DNA of 64,000 nucleotides from Bradyrhizobium diazoefficiens (GCF_016616885.1 NZ_CP067102.1:3934501-3998500), one strand, 5' to 3'; shown: positions 1 to 9,371, counted from the stretch's first letter. A program made the numbers and translations. Notes: generated from the letters alone by a model not told the origin.

Positions 1-2
1 AC

Positions 3-368
3 GGAATGGCGGCACAGGCGCAAGAAGGGCTCGATCATCTCGCCGAGGCCGAGAAGTTGGTTGAGACGACACACGAGCGCTGGATCGAGGCCGAAATACA
101 CCGGATGCGGGGCAGGCTACTGCTGTCCAAGCGCGAGCATGCCGCGGCAGAGAACAGTTATCGCCGCGCACTCGAAGTGGCGCAGCGACAGGGCGCAAAG
201 TTCTGGGAGCTGCGTGCGGCCCTGGACCTCGCTCGGCTCTGGCGCGACCAGAGCAAACGCACCGATGCGCGCGATCTCCTCTCGGCCGTCTACGGCTGGT
301 TCATTGAAGGCTTTGACACGCGCGACTTGAAAGACGCCAGGGCTCTGCTCCTCGATCTGGCGCAATGA
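3..368 (+). CDS. C-terminal end of TPR-containing predicted ATPase / cyclase-type signalling protein (partial)
   Basis: The frame is open to the left window edge, so only the last ~121 codons of a larger gene are present. The residues form TPR-like helical pairs, for example 'RALEVAQRQGAKFWELRAA' followed by 'LARLWRDQSKRTDARDLL', and the end reads 'VYGWFIEGFDTRDLKDA'. This matches my recollection of the C-terminus of large rhizobial proteins that combine a cyclase or winged-helix domain, an AAA ATPase module and TPR repeats. The N-terminal domains lie outside the window, so the specific function cannot be assigned. The gene ends 12 bp from the convergent gltS remnant. Confidence 0.6.
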   Translation, partial: GMAAQAQEGLDHLAEAEKLVETTHERWIEAEIHRMRGRLLLSKREHAAAENSYRRALEVAQRQGAKFWELRAALDLARLWRDQSKRTDARDLLSAVYGWFIEGFDTRDLKDARALLLDLAQ

Positions 369-380
369 GGACCTTCCAAG

Positions 381-584
381 TCACACGGCGGAGAGGAAGA
401 GATGAACGAGGCCGAACGCAATCGAAAAGAGGAGCCCTCCGGTCACGGGCTCGGGGATGTTGTACTCACGAAGTCCCGCAAAGCGCTCATTGAGCATCTT
501 GCCCACGAAGAGCACTATGACTCCGGCTGTGACCGACAAGAAGGGTCGCACGTGTAGCACCTGATCAGCATCGAGCGCGATCAT
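381..584 (-). pseudogene. gltS: Sodium/glutamate symporter N-terminal fragment (gltS remnant)
   Basis: The 67 codons resemble the first two membrane segments of the GltS sodium:glutamate symporter family. They include the conserved start of the second segment, 'YNIPEPVTGGLLFSIAFGL', and a loop 'GKMLNERFAGLREYNIPEP'. The family is about 400 residues long, so more than 80% is missing. The frame stops just after the second hydrophobic segment and no further GltS sequence is visible downstream before the convergent TPR gene. I read it as a decayed remnant. A small independent two-helix membrane protein is less likely. Confidence 0.6.
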
Positions 585-718
585 CTGCGTGTCCCTTAGC
601 TCTTCACTAGATCCCCGCCAAACTCGCGCGCGAGAACAGCCAATATTCTCTCACGGCGGTTCCGCGACGATTATCATACGGGCCTGGCGCAGACTCTCGG
701 CTTCGAGCCAATCCCTTC

Positions 719-1951
719 TCAATGTCCGGTTAGAACCAGCGTCTGGATAGGCAGCAACAGCGCCTGGATCCTCAGCAGCATGGCGTGGACAACCCCGACG
801 GCATCGATGGCATGCAATGCAAAGCTCTTGAACCAGCCGACCTGTCCCGAAGAAATGATGTCGTGGTTGCTCGTGTATGCGTTGACAACGCAGGTGCTTC
901 CCGCCGTCACCCCTTCAAGTCCGCCTTCATATATTGGCTCGAGGGACACCAGAATGGTCCCCGGTCTCGCCGCACTCTGGGCATCCAGAAGCTGCTCTCC
1001 ACCGCGGAATTGTCCGGTCGCGATATAGTCCTGAACGGCCGTGACGACCAACGGGATCACCGTCCACGGCTTGGAGATGCAAACGGCCTCGCCCACCATG
1101 CCAGGTTTGAGAACCTGGGCCTCGATCTGTGGAAATCCAGCCTGCAGCCCACGTCGACCTGCACCCTCCGGTATCAGGATTCCGGCCGGCCGCATCAACG
1201 GATTGACGATGTCACCCACGCGAAGGGAGAACTGCTCGACACGCCCGGCGAAGCCGGCACGAACGATGGTCTTGTCATATTCCACTTGCGCCTGCGCGAG
1301 CGCGGCTTCTGCGCTTGCCTTTTGTGCGGGCAGCAGCGTCGAGACCCGTGCCTCGGTCGATTGTTTTGCCGCGACGGCGGCATCGATTGTAGCTTGCCGC
1401 CCGTCGACCGCAACCTGGAGCTTTTCGATATCGCGCTGCGGGACAATGCCCGGATTGCGCCGCTGCAGTTCGCTCTTGACCTGCAGTTCGTCGACCGCCT
1501 GTTTGTGGGCGCTTTTCGCTTCCTGTATCTGAGCCTCTGCCCTGGTCACGTCCGTCTGCGCCGAGACCATTGCGGCATCGACCTCGGCGATCTGCCTGCG
1601 GGCGGTTTCCAACGCGGCTTCCTGTTTTGAACTGTCCAATTTGAATAGGACAGCGCCTTTGTCGACGGCCTCGCTCACGCCAAGATCGACCTCCGCGACG
1701 CGACCGACCGTCTCGGGGAGGATCGGCACGGTTCTGAAGAACAGGGTGGCAGTGGTGCTCGAGGGATGGAAATAGAAGATCAGTGTGATGAGCCCGATCG
1801 TGAGCATCAGGCAGCTGACGATGCCCCATCTCAGCTCGAACCAGACCGAATAAAATGTAATTTCCTTGCCCAGGTGCTTTCCCTGGACGTAGCGGCGAAA
1901 CAGGTAGTCCGGCAGGATCGTGAGAATCGAGCAGAGGAGCAGCTCAAGCAT
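719..1951 (-). CDS. HlyD-family secretion / efflux periplasmic adaptor protein
   Basis: This 410-residue protein has an N-terminal membrane region around residues 40-62 ('WGIVSCLMLTIGLITLIFYF'), a biotinyl-lipoyl-like segment ('VGRVAEVDLGVSEAVDKGAVLF'), a long Ala/Gln/Glu-rich coiled-coil hairpin (residues ~100-215), and a second lipoyl half with beta-barrel ('DKTIVRAGFAGRVEQFSLRVGD'). This is the membrane-fusion-protein plan of HlyD/EmrA adaptors, which link an inner-membrane transporter to the outer membrane. I chose the ATG at 1951 because it overlaps the end of the upstream membrane-protein gene by 8 bp, implying translational coupling; an in-frame extension to 2041 exists. No transporter ATPase, MFS pump or TolC is adjacent, so the substrate is unknown. 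Confidence 0.8.
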   Translation of the reverse strand: MLELLLCSILTILPDYLFRRYVQGKHLGKEITFYSVWFELRWGIVSCLMLTIGLITLIFYFHPSSTTATLFFRTVPILPETVGRVAEVDLGVSEAVDKGAVLFKLDSSKQEAALETARRQIAEVDAAMVSAQTDVTRAEAQIQEAKSAHKQAVDELQVKSELQRRNPGIVPQRDIEKLQVAVDGRQATIDAAVAAKQSTEARVSTLLPAQKASAEAALAQAQVEYDKTIVRAGFAGRVEQFSLRVGDIVNPLMRPAGILIPEGAGRRGLQAGFPQIEAQVLKPGMVGEAVCISKPWTVIPLVVTAVQDYIATGQFRGGEQLLDAQSAARPGTILVSLEPIYEGGLEGVTAGSTCVVNAYTSNHDIISSGQVGWFKSFALHAIDAVGVVHAMLLRIQALLLPIQTLVLTGH

Positions 1952-2420
1952 GGCTCGGTACCTCCTCTTTTGAGGCCGGCGCGATTCCCTTTTCCGACGG
2001 CTTTGCCTTTTCTGACATGGCCGTCGATGCAGCAGCTTCAATGTCGCTACCTGCCTCGACGGTCTGGAGGTCGTCGGTCGAGCCCGCCATCTTCTTGACT
2101 GATCCGGCTATGCTGCGCAGCGGCGTCCCAAAATCAGGCAGGTCGATCATGGCAAGCAGGAGGGCCGCAATCCAGAACAGATGGACATGCGTGAACAGCG
2201 CCAACAGGCCCAGAACAGCTACGATCTCGAACTGTAGCTTTTGGGACTTGTGCGCCATCCGCTCGGGCAAGCTGTGCAGCCGCAAATACACGTTGCCGAT
2301 AGCGAGGACGGCGACAATCAGAAGGATTCCCACCACGACCATCAACACGTCGGTCTCGCCCGGCGCAGCAATGAAAGGCGGCAGGTGGTGAGGAGCGAGC
2401 GGATGCAGTCGATCACTCAT
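1944..2420 (-). CDS. Small inner-membrane protein paired with the HlyD adaptor
   Basis: About 158 residues with two clear hydrophobic segments: 'VLMVVVGILLIVAVLAIGNV' (~residues 26-45) and 'FEIVAVLGLLALFTHVHLFW' (~residues 64-83), the latter running on into a third hydrophobic stretch. A charged, Ala/Glu/Lys-rich cytoplasmic-looking tail follows. Its 3' end overlaps the HlyD-family gene, so the two are almost certainly one transcript. The layout recalls the E. coli yiaW-yiaV pair (small membrane protein plus HlyD-like protein), but I see only that likeness of architecture and cannot assert homology. The start at 2420 is the internal Met before 'SDRLHPL'; an upstream Met at 2483 is possible. 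Confidence 0.6.
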   Translation of the reverse strand: MSDRLHPLAPHHLPPFIAAPGETDVLMVVVGILLIVAVLAIGNVYLRLHSLPERMAHKSQKLQFEIVAVLGLLALFTHVHLFWIAALLLAMIDLPDFGTPLRSIAGSVKKMAGSTDDLQTVEAGSDIEAAASTAMSEKAKPSEKGIAPASKEEVPSHA

Positions 2421-2675
2421 GAGAGCCTCCACGACCTGCGCAGGGAGCGCGCGCGAAATCTGATGCCCGATCGGCACCTGCAAATCGAATGGGACGTGGG
2501 GAGCGTACGATCGAAGTCGATCAACCTGCGATCATGGGTTCTCCCCCTGCCTGCCATAACTCCCGTCTCGATGGTACATCTTGGAGACTGCCCCTGCAAC
2601 TCTGGCGGGGCCTCCAAGGAGCCTCGACGATTTGTCCGCGCAGCGGGGGATAATGAGGCTGGTCGCAAACCTTGT

Positions 2676-3695
2676 TCAGCATTCTTTGAGCAACACATCC
2701 AGATCGGCCGTGGAGCGCTTACCCAGGTGATCCGCATTCGTATCCAGGAATTCGCCGGCGGCGCGGCGACCTTCGTCCCGAAGCAATTCCAGAAACTCCC
2801 ACTCGGCATTGAATTTCGAGGACGCGCCGAGATGGGTCAGCATTTCGCTCTTGATCCAGTGCGCTCGCATCTGCGCCCAGCGGGCGCCTTCTCCCGTTCC
2901 GGGATCGGCGACTTGCCGCAACAGTGCGATCATCCGCAGTTCCTTCGTCAGCGGAGAATTGAAGGAAATCTCATTGAGCCGATCCATAATTTCCGCGGCA
3001 GAGCGAGGTGTCTTCGCCCGCTGGGGCGGATTGATCTGCACCAGGATCGTGTCGTGGGCGTCGCTCTCGCGAACCAGTGGCGTGATGGTGGGGTTTCCGG
3101 CGTAACCGCCATCCCAATAGGCCTCGCCGTCAATTTCGACGGCTTTGAACATCGTCGGAAGGCAGGCCGACGCCAGCAGCGCATCGACCGTGATCTCCGG
3201 ATTCCGAAAGATGCGTCCGCGGCCGGTCCGGACACTTGTCGCGGTGACGAACAGCTTGATCGGGGAGCGGGAAAGCGCTTCAAAATCGATGCTGTCGGCC
3301 AGAACCTCGCGCAGCGGGTCGAAGCCAAACGGATTGAGATCATACGGGGAAAGCATTCGCGACAGCATGTCCAGCGCGAAATAGGCCGGAGAGCCGTCGA
3401 GAGACCAGCGGCCCGCCATCCTGTCGAAGAAAGACCGTCGCAGCGGACTGAACGCTGCGGCCTGCGAGATCCGCAGCCAATACTCGTTGAGCGCTTTGCG
3501 GGCGCCCGCGGCTTCCCCTTTCAACCATCCGTCCGCCAGCACGGCGGCGTTCATCGCGCCGGCTGAGGTACCGGAAATCCCCGCGATACGGAGCCACGGT
3601 TCTTCGAGGAGACGATCCAACACGCCCCAGGTGAATGCCCCATGGGAGCCGCCGCCTTGAAGCGCGAGATCGATTGATACAGGCTCGCGGTCCAT
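2676..3695 (-). CDS. Patatin-like phospholipase (RssA type)
   Basis: This 339-residue protein carries the complete patatin signature. The oxyanion-hole glycine loop 'LQGGGSHGAF' is near residue 12, the nucleophile elbow 'GTSAG' near residue 42, and the catalytic Asp in 'WDGGY' near residue 193, forming a Ser-Asp dyad. Patatin-like proteins hydrolyse acyl esters of phospholipids or other lipids. The bacterial RssA-like branch is cytoplasmic, and no signal peptide is seen here. The gene stands alone on the minus strand, divergent from the carbonic anhydrase gene (222 bp apart). The physiological substrate is unknown. Confidence 0.87.
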   Translation of the reverse strand: MDREPVSIDLALQGGGSHGAFTWGVLDRLLEEPWLRIAGISGTSAGAMNAAVLADGWLKGEAAGARKALNEYWLRISQAAAFSPLRRSFFDRMAGRWSLDGSPAYFALDMLSRMLSPYDLNPFGFDPLREVLADSIDFEALSRSPIKLFVTATSVRTGRGRIFRNPEITVDALLASACLPTMFKAVEIDGEAYWDGGYAGNPTITPLVRESDAHDTILVQINPPQRAKTPRSAAEIMDRLNEISFNSPLTKELRMIALLRQVADPGTGEGARWAQMRAHWIKSEMLTHLGASSKFNAEWEFLELLRDEGRRAAGEFLDTNADHLGKRSTADLDVLLKEC

Positions 3696-3917
3696 GGCGT
3701 TCTTCTGATTTTGGAGTGAGTAGGCGAAGGCAGCACCAAATCGTATCCTGCTCGCACTGGGCGAGTTTGAGAAGGCTCCTATCTATCGCCGGATAAGTGG
3801 CCAGTCCTTACCTAACCCGTGCTGATTGAACGTCCTTGTCGCCGCACTTTATCACTGTCATAGGCTAAGGTTTAAGCTTAGTGTGTTGGGGACATACAGC
3901 TCGTGGGGGGGCAGCCA

Positions 3918-4661
3918 ATGCACCGGGATTCACAGCGGGACTGCAATTGTTTCAACCGCCGCTATTTTCTCAAGCTCGCGAGCGGAGCGACGGCGGCCGC
4001 ATTCGGCGGTGGAAGCCTGTTTTTGGCAGCTGACGCCCGCGCGGACGCGCTTACCAAGGATCTGCGCGACAAGTTGAGCCCCGATCAAATCATCCAGGCG
4101 ATGAAAAACGGAAACGCGCGCTTTCGGAAGGGCGAAAGGAAGGAGCGCAATTACCTGCGCGAACAGAAGGTAAGCGTCTCGGGACAATACCCTGCAGCGG
4201 CGCTGCTCAGTTGCATTGACTCGCGCGCCCCGGCAGAGGTCATCATGGACCTCGGGATCGGCGATATTTTCAACTGTCGGGTCGCGGGCAACGTTGAAAA
4301 CGCGGATATTCTAGGCAGCCTCGAGTTTGCCTGCAAACTGGCGGGTGCCAAAGTCGTGCTGGTCATGGGTCACACCGCCTGTGGAGCAATCAAAGGCGCC
4401 ATCGACAACGCGGAGCTGGGGAATCTCACGGGATTGCTGGCCAAGATCAAACCCGCAGTTCAAGCGACAGCCTATACGGGCGAGCGGTCGGCGAAGAATT
4501 ACGCCTTTGTGGACGCCGTTGCGCGCAAGAACGTAGAAATGACCGTGGCCGATATCCGGAAAGACAGCCCGGTCTTGGCTGAGTTGGAAGCCAGAGGTAA
4601 CATCAAGATCACCGGCGCCATGTATAACCTCGAAACCGGTGCCGTGGAGTTCTTCGGCTGA
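3918..4661 (+). CDS. Exported beta-class carbonic anhydrase (Tat signal)
   Basis: About 247 residues. The N-terminus has a twin-arginine motif ('NRRYFLK') and a hydrophobic stretch ending in 'AADARA', a likely Tat signal peptide with AxA cleavage site, placing the enzyme in the periplasm. The mature part is a beta-carbonic anhydrase: zinc ligands in 'SCIDSRAPAE' (Cys, Asp-Arg dyad) and 'MGHTACGAI' (His and Cys). The enzyme interconverts CO2 and bicarbonate. I chose the ATG at 3918 over the in-frame GTG at 3903 because a run of G's sits about 7 bp upstream of it. It lies 16 bp before the LssY-C gene on the same strand, suggesting co-transcription. Confidence 0.87.
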   Translation: MHRDSQRDCNCFNRRYFLKLASGATAAAFGGGSLFLAADARADALTKDLRDKLSPDQIIQAMKNGNARFRKGERKERNYLREQKVSVSGQYPAAALLSCIDSRAPAEVIMDLGIGDIFNCRVAGNVENADILGSLEFACKLAGAKVVLVMGHTACGAIKGAIDNAELGNLTGLLAKIKPAVQATAYTGERSAKNYAFVDAVARKNVEMTVADIRKDSPVLAELEARGNIKITGAMYNLETGAVEFFG

Positions 4662-4677
4662 AGCTCAGGGGGTAGTC

Positions 4678-6033
4678 ATGGAGCCGGGCGCGGTCGAGAA
4701 CGCTGGTTTCCTTTCAGGCACCGCCTGGGCCATGGTTCTGCGACCGAATTGGCTTCCCACGAAGCGATGGCGCTGGCTTGCGTTGGCGACAGCATTGCTT
4801 CTCGGGATTGCCGTGGTCGATTGGTCCCGTGCCGACGGCCCCGATCCATCGGCGAAGCAATCATTCGTGTCGCGCGCCGAACTTCGTCGGCAGGACGCCG
4901 TGACCGTTCGCGCGGCGGTTCTGACCGACGATGAAAGCCAGCGCTATTTCGGCGCCTCACTGGCCGATCACGGCATTCAAGCAATCTGGCTGGAGGTCGA
5001 CAACGCCGGTGAGTCCGTTCTGGAGTTTCTGCCGATCGTCACTGATCCGAATTACTTTTCGGAATCGGAGGTCGAACGGCTGGTTAGCGGATGGTGGCCA
5101 GGCAGCGCCAATGCGGCGGTCAAAGCCGCAGTTACGCAGGCCCCGATGCCAGACATCATCCCGCAGAGGCGGACCGCGGCGGGCTTCGTCTTCACGCATC
5201 GCGAAGGCGGTTTGAAGCTGTTCAGTGTTGGATTCGAGACCGGCACGGAGGAACTCCTGTTCCGGTTCGCCCTGCCGATCCGCGGGATGTCCTATGCTGT
5301 CCAGAGAGTCGATTTCGGAAGTATCTATGCGCCAGGCGCGGTGAAGGATGTCGATCTGCCGGGGTTGCGCGAAGAGCTGGCACGGCTACCCTGCTGCGCG
5401 ACCAACAGAAGCGGTAGCAGCAACGGCGACCCGCTCAACATCGTCGTCGTCGGCGGCGGACTGGATGCATTGTTTGCGTTCGTTGGACGCGGATGGAAGC
5501 TGGACGAGCCATTCGACCTGCACAGCGTCTATCGGACGATCCAGGCTTTCCTGTTTCGCAGCGAATATCTCAATGCGCCTGTCAGCCCGCTGCATGTTTT
5601 CGGAAGAGGGCAGGATGTCGCGCTGCAGAAGGCCCGCAACAACATCAGCCTGCGCAATCATCTGCGGCTATGGCTCGCACCTTTCACGGTTGAAGGTCAG
5701 CACGTCTGGGTCGGCCAGATCAGTCGCGATATCGGGATCAAGCTGACGACGCAAGTCTGGTACCTGACCACGCATCGAGTTAGCCCGGACGTCGACCAGG
5801 ACCGCACCTATCTGCTGCAGGATCTGATCATGTCGGGGGCGGTTTCCCGTTTCGGCTTCGTGCAGGGCGTCGGGGCATCGTCGATGCCTGACCCGCGCGC
5901 CAATCTCGGTGGCGATCCCTATCTGACCGATGGCCTTCGGGTCGTCATGTTCGTCGGCACGCCTCGACGGGCCTTCGATCAGATCGAATTCCTGGATTGG
6001 GAGCGTCCTCGCCAACAGGAACAGCAGCGGTAA
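4678..6033 (+). CDS. LssY C-terminal domain protein, membrane-anchored
   Basis: About 451 residues. There is one N-terminal membrane segment ('WLALATALLLGIAVV', ~residues 33-47) and then a long soluble part. The C-terminal half resembles the LssY_C domain found at the end of Legionella LssY and in PAP2-type membrane proteins: 'DPLNIVVVGGGLDALFAFVGRGW', 'SPLHVFGRGQDVALQKARN', 'HVWVGQISRDIG' and 'THRVSPDVDQDRTYLLQDL'. The molecular function of LssY_C is not established. The start at 4678 follows a strong GGGGG Shine-Dalgarno-like run 6 bp upstream. It probably forms a unit with the carbonic anhydrase gene. It lacks the PAP2 or DedA membrane module that often accompanies this domain. Confidence 0.7.
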   Translation: MEPGAVENAGFLSGTAWAMVLRPNWLPTKRWRWLALATALLLGIAVVDWSRADGPDPSAKQSFVSRAELRRQDAVTVRAAVLTDDESQRYFGASLADHGIQAIWLEVDNAGESVLEFLPIVTDPNYFSESEVERLVSGWWPGSANAAVKAAVTQAPMPDIIPQRRTAAGFVFTHREGGLKLFSVGFETGTEELLFRFALPIRGMSYAVQRVDFGSIYAPGAVKDVDLPGLREELARLPCCATNRSGSSNGDPLNIVVVGGGLDALFAFVGRGWKLDEPFDLHSVYRTIQAFLFRSEYLNAPVSPLHVFGRGQDVALQKARNNISLRNHLRLWLAPFTVEGQHVWVGQISRDIGIKLTTQVWYLTTHRVSPDVDQDRTYLLQDLIMSGAVSRFGFVQGVGASSMPDPRANLGGDPYLTDGLRVVMFVGTPRRAFDQIEFLDWERPRQQEQQR

Positions 6034-6175
6034 GCAACAGTACTTACGCCGGCCATGCCTGCCGTGCCCGAGGTGCCGACGATCAAGATACTGGCCCATC
6101 GATTCCGCTGACGGATTCGTGCTTTTCGGCTATTATGGCGCAAACGGGCTCGTTGTCAGCCAGGATTGCATCACG

Positions 6176-8377
6176 ATGCGAGCGTCCTTCTGGTCACCGC
6201 GGCGCGTAGTCGGAAGGTTGCTGGTGCAGCGAGCCCGCCGCCGACTTGAGGTCATCGTGAAAAGACCAAAGCTCAGCGCGATTATGGCCGGCCTCTTCGT
6301 CGGGCTCAGCATCCCCGTTCTAATTTTTATCCTGCTCTACAGTTATTACCGTAACTCGGAAGCGATCATTGCGATCCTGCATGAGGACGTCGCAAAGACC
6401 AGCCGGGCCAGCATGGAGAATGTTGAAGACATGATCGGCGGCGTGGCGGCGACGTTGCGCCTGCTGGCCGAAGTGACGGCAGCTAACCCCGATTTCCTTC
6501 GGACCGGGAGGAGTAACGACGTCCTTTATCGCGCGTTGACAACCGCCGCCGAAATCGACGCTGCGTTCGTGAGTTTTGAGGATGGATACCACCGAGCGGT
6601 GACTCGAATCGATGATGATCGCCGGCGCTCCGACGTAAGGATACCGCGAACCGCCAATTGGCATGCGAATTTCATCGATGATTTCTCGGTGGGCGAAAAT
6701 CGCAGTCGTCATCGGACGTTCTTCGACAGCTGGGGCCATGTCGTCGGAGAATACGTCGTTCCAACCCTCACCGATTATCGAACGACATCGGGCTATCCGG
6801 AGGCGAAGGACAAGCGAACCTTGGCGATCACGCAGCCGCAGATCAATGTCGATACCGGATATCCAATCATCAATCTCAGAGTCCCGATCCTCCAAGATGG
6901 CACCTTCATCGGCTGCGCGGGCGCCAGCATCACGCCCGTTGTGTTGTCGGGATTCCTGGCGACGCATCGCGCCAGCGCGCACAGTACGGCAATCGTCGCC
7001 GATCCGACGGACGGCAGCGTGATAGCCGCATCCGATCGGCAAAAGAGCGTTCGGGTGCTCGACGGCAAGCTCGAGGTCGCGCGGCTGGATAACATTGATG
7101 ATCCCGATGCGCGCGAGGCGTATCGGTTGCAAAGGCAAACGAAGGACGACAATTTCCTGTTTCGATCGCCCAAGGATGGATCCGAGCTGAGCGCATCCTT
7201 TGCCCGGTTCCCTGTTAGCTTCGGGCATCAATGGGAGGCCGTCATCCTCACACCGACCGACGACTTCATCGGTGAGCTCAAAAAGACGAATCAGCGGATC
7301 GTTGTCATCATCGTCGCACTCTCAGCCGCAGAGCTTTTTCTGATTTACTTTCTGTCTCGGCAACTTTCGCGTCCCATCGAAAGTATCTCGCAGGAGCTGA
7401 AATCCGTCGAGACCCTGTCTTTCGAGCAGCAGCCGACGAGTCGCTTGTCCACAGTAAGGGAAATTGCGCAGCTTCAATCGGCTGCGTCGCTTCTCCGCAA
7501 CTCGCTGCAGTCGTTTTGCTCGTTCGCTCCGGTGGATGTGGTTCGCGGTCTAGTCAAGTCTGGTATTCCGCTTCGTCTGGGCGTGGAGAGGCGGCATCTG
7601 ACCGTCCTGTTCGCTGACCTGGAGAATTTCTCGACCCATGCTGAGCAATTGACGCCAGATGCGCTGCTTGAACAGATGTCAATCTATTTCGAGCAGGTCA
7701 CGCGGTCGATCTCCGATGAGCAGGGAACTGTCGACAAATTTATCGGCGACGGCATCATGGCGTTCTGGGGCGCCCCGCTTGCGCTGTCGGATCATGTGCT
7801 GCGTGGATGTGCGGGCGCATTACGAGCCGTACGGCGAATGGAGCGGGTCAACGAAAACTGGCGTGCGGCGGGGAGGCCCTCGCTCCGGATCCGGATCGGA
7901 CTCAACTGCGCCGAGGTGTTGGTCGGCAATATCGGATCGTCGGATCGATTCAGCTACACGGCGATTGGTGACGGCGTCAACGTGGCGGCGCGACTGGAGG
8001 GCACGAACAAGACGTTCGGCACGACCATTTGCATCAGCGACAGCATGTTTAATGCCGTCGCATCCGAGATCGTCGCAAGGCCGTTGCGTCACGTTCAAGT
8101 CAAAGGCCGTAGGCAGGATTTCATGATCTACGAGTTGGTCGGACTGGCAAATACCGATGACCCGGAACTTCAAGCAGGACCTGCCGACCAGCGGCTGAGC
8201 AAGCTGACGTGGGCCGCCTCCAACCGCTTTGAGGCCGGGGACATTGCCGGCGCTACCGGCCGATACCAGGAGATCCTTCGGGAATTCCCCAACGATGGTG
8301 TTGCCAAAGCAATGCTTGCTCTCTGTATGTCGACCCACGTCCCGAGAGCTGAAGTGACCACTGCGCCGGCAAAATGA
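6176..8377 (+). CDS. Membrane-bound class III adenylate/guanylate cyclase with extracytoplasmic sensor
   Basis: About 733 residues. Order: first membrane segment 'GLFVGLSIPVLIFILLYSYY' (~residues 41-60), a ~320-residue periplasmic Cache-like sensor region, second membrane segment 'IVVIIVALSAAELFLIYFL', a HAMP-like linker ('SRQLSRPIESISQEL'), then a class III nucleotide cyclase domain. Metal-binding aspartates are present in 'VLFADLENFS' and 'KFIGDGIMAFWG', and the transition-state pair in 'GDGVNVAARLEG'. It should make cAMP or cGMP in response to an external ligand. A short helical tail after the domain resembles a TPR hairpin. I chose the ATG at 6176; a GTG at 6257 preceded by GAGG is a credible alternative. 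Confidence 0.85.
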   Translation: MRASFWSPRRVVGRLLVQRARRRLEVIVKRPKLSAIMAGLFVGLSIPVLIFILLYSYYRNSEAIIAILHEDVAKTSRASMENVEDMIGGVAATLRLLAEVTAANPDFLRTGRSNDVLYRALTTAAEIDAAFVSFEDGYHRAVTRIDDDRRRSDVRIPRTANWHANFIDDFSVGENRSRHRTFFDSWGHVVGEYVVPTLTDYRTTSGYPEAKDKRTLAITQPQINVDTGYPIINLRVPILQDGTFIGCAGASITPVVLSGFLATHRASAHSTAIVADPTDGSVIAASDRQKSVRVLDGKLEVARLDNIDDPDAREAYRLQRQTKDDNFLFRSPKDGSELSASFARFPVSFGHQWEAVILTPTDDFIGELKKTNQRIVVIIVALSAAELFLIYFLSRQLSRPIESISQELKSVETLSFEQQPTSRLSTVREIAQLQSAASLLRNSLQSFCSFAPVDVVRGLVKSGIPLRLGVERRHLTVLFADLENFSTHAEQLTPDALLEQMSIYFEQVTRSISDEQGTVDKFIGDGIMAFWGAPLALSDHVLRGCAGALRAVRRMERVNENWRAAGRPSLRIRIGLNCAEVLVGNIGSSDRFSYTAIGDGVNVAARLEGTNKTFGTTICISDSMFNAVASEIVARPLRHVQVKGRRQDFMIYELVGLANTDDPELQAGPADQRLSKLTWAASNRFEAGDIAGATGRYQEILREFPNDGVAKAMLALCMSTHVPRAEVTTAPAK

Positions 8378-8852
8378 ACTGTAATCTCCACGAGACGAGC
8401 CGGTAACCGCTTGTCCGGCCGCAGGGGCATCCAATGCTGGATTGCCGATGGGCGACGCTTGCCAGGGCTGTCAGATCTAATTCAATGGCCCTTGCCCCTG
8501 ATCCGGGACATGAGAGCGATTTCGCGTCCACGTGGTTGACCGCGCGTTGCCTCGGCTTATCCCGACCAATTCGCCACACATCTTACAGCCTCGTTTCGAA
8601 ACAGGGCAGGCTGTTCTGGAATGCGACACATGCCGCGGACGGAGGGTGAACAAGACCTTGCGACGGTCAACAGAGGGTTGCGAAAAGTGCTTGTGGTACA
8701 GGCTTAATCCGCAATTCACTGTCTTAAATTCATGATCTCTTTATTCTCTTATTTAAGCCGATCTTCAAACGCTCCCCTTAAGTTGCACCTATCAGACGGG
8801 ACACAAGTTTCGTCGAATAAGTGTCGATAAAAACGACAACAGGGGAAGTGTC
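8378..8852. other. Gene-free interval upstream of ldtR
   Basis: No convincing reading frame is seen on either strand. The last ~110 bases (from about 8725) become AT-rich compared with their surroundings and probably hold the ldtR promoter. I cannot place -35 and -10 boxes with confidence. Confidence 0.4.
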
Positions 8853-9371
8853 ATGATGAAAGCAGTCGCAACTGCGGCAGATACCGCGGAGCGCGTTTCG
8901 GGCCCGCAGGGTTCGGTGCAGTCGCTCTATCTGGAAGCATTGACTCTGGTGGAGCGGCTGCATCGCCGTCTCCTCGACGTGATCAAGGACGAGTTCGATC
9001 GTCGTGGCCGCGCCGACATCAATTCCGTGCAGGCGCTCCTGCTCTATAACATCGGCGACAAGGAGCTGACCGCGGGCGAGCTGCGCACGCGCGGCTACTA
9101 TCTCGGCTCCAACGTCTCCTACAATCTGAAGAAGCTCGTCGAGCTCGGCTTCCTCGATCATCAGCGCTCGCGCGTTGACCGCCGCTCGGTGCGCATTCGC
9201 CTGACGCCGCAGGGCCAGGAAGTCCGCCGCATCGTCGACTCCCTCTACCAGAAGCACGTCAAGACCGTGGAACAGGTCGGCGGCATCTCGGGCGAAGAGT
9301 TCTCGACCCTCAACAAGTCGCTGCACCGCCTCGAGCGGTTCTGGACCGACCAGATCCTGTATCGGCTCTGA
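8853..9371 (+). CDS. ldtR: LdtR-type MarR-family winged-helix regulator
   Basis: 172 residues with a MarR-like winged helix: helix-turn-helix region 'LTAGELRTRGYYLGSNVSYNLKKL' (given here only as its span, ~residues 72-95), wing 'RSRVDRRSVRIRLTPQGQEV' and long flanking dimerisation helices. 'GYYLGSNVSYNLKKLV' is characteristic of the Rhizobiales/Liberibacter regulator LdtR, which is known there to control L,D-transpeptidase (cell-wall) genes and osmotic tolerance. The start is ATGATG at 8853, preceded by AGGGGAAG. A probable terminator follows, so the gene is likely monocistronic. Confidence 0.8.
   Translation: MMKAVATAADTAERVSGPQGSVQSLYLEALTLVERLHRRLLDVIKDEFDRRGRADINSVQALLLYNIGDKELTAGELRTRGYYLGSNVSYNLKKLVELGFLDHQRSRVDRRSVRIRLTPQGQEVRRIVDSLYQKHVKTVEQVGGISGEEFSTLNKSLHRLERFWTDQILYRL

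Noticed and set aside
8434..8649. A 71-codon plus-strand frame between the cyclase and ldtR
   Set aside because: No ribosome-binding site, no domain, and composition like random GC-rich sequence.
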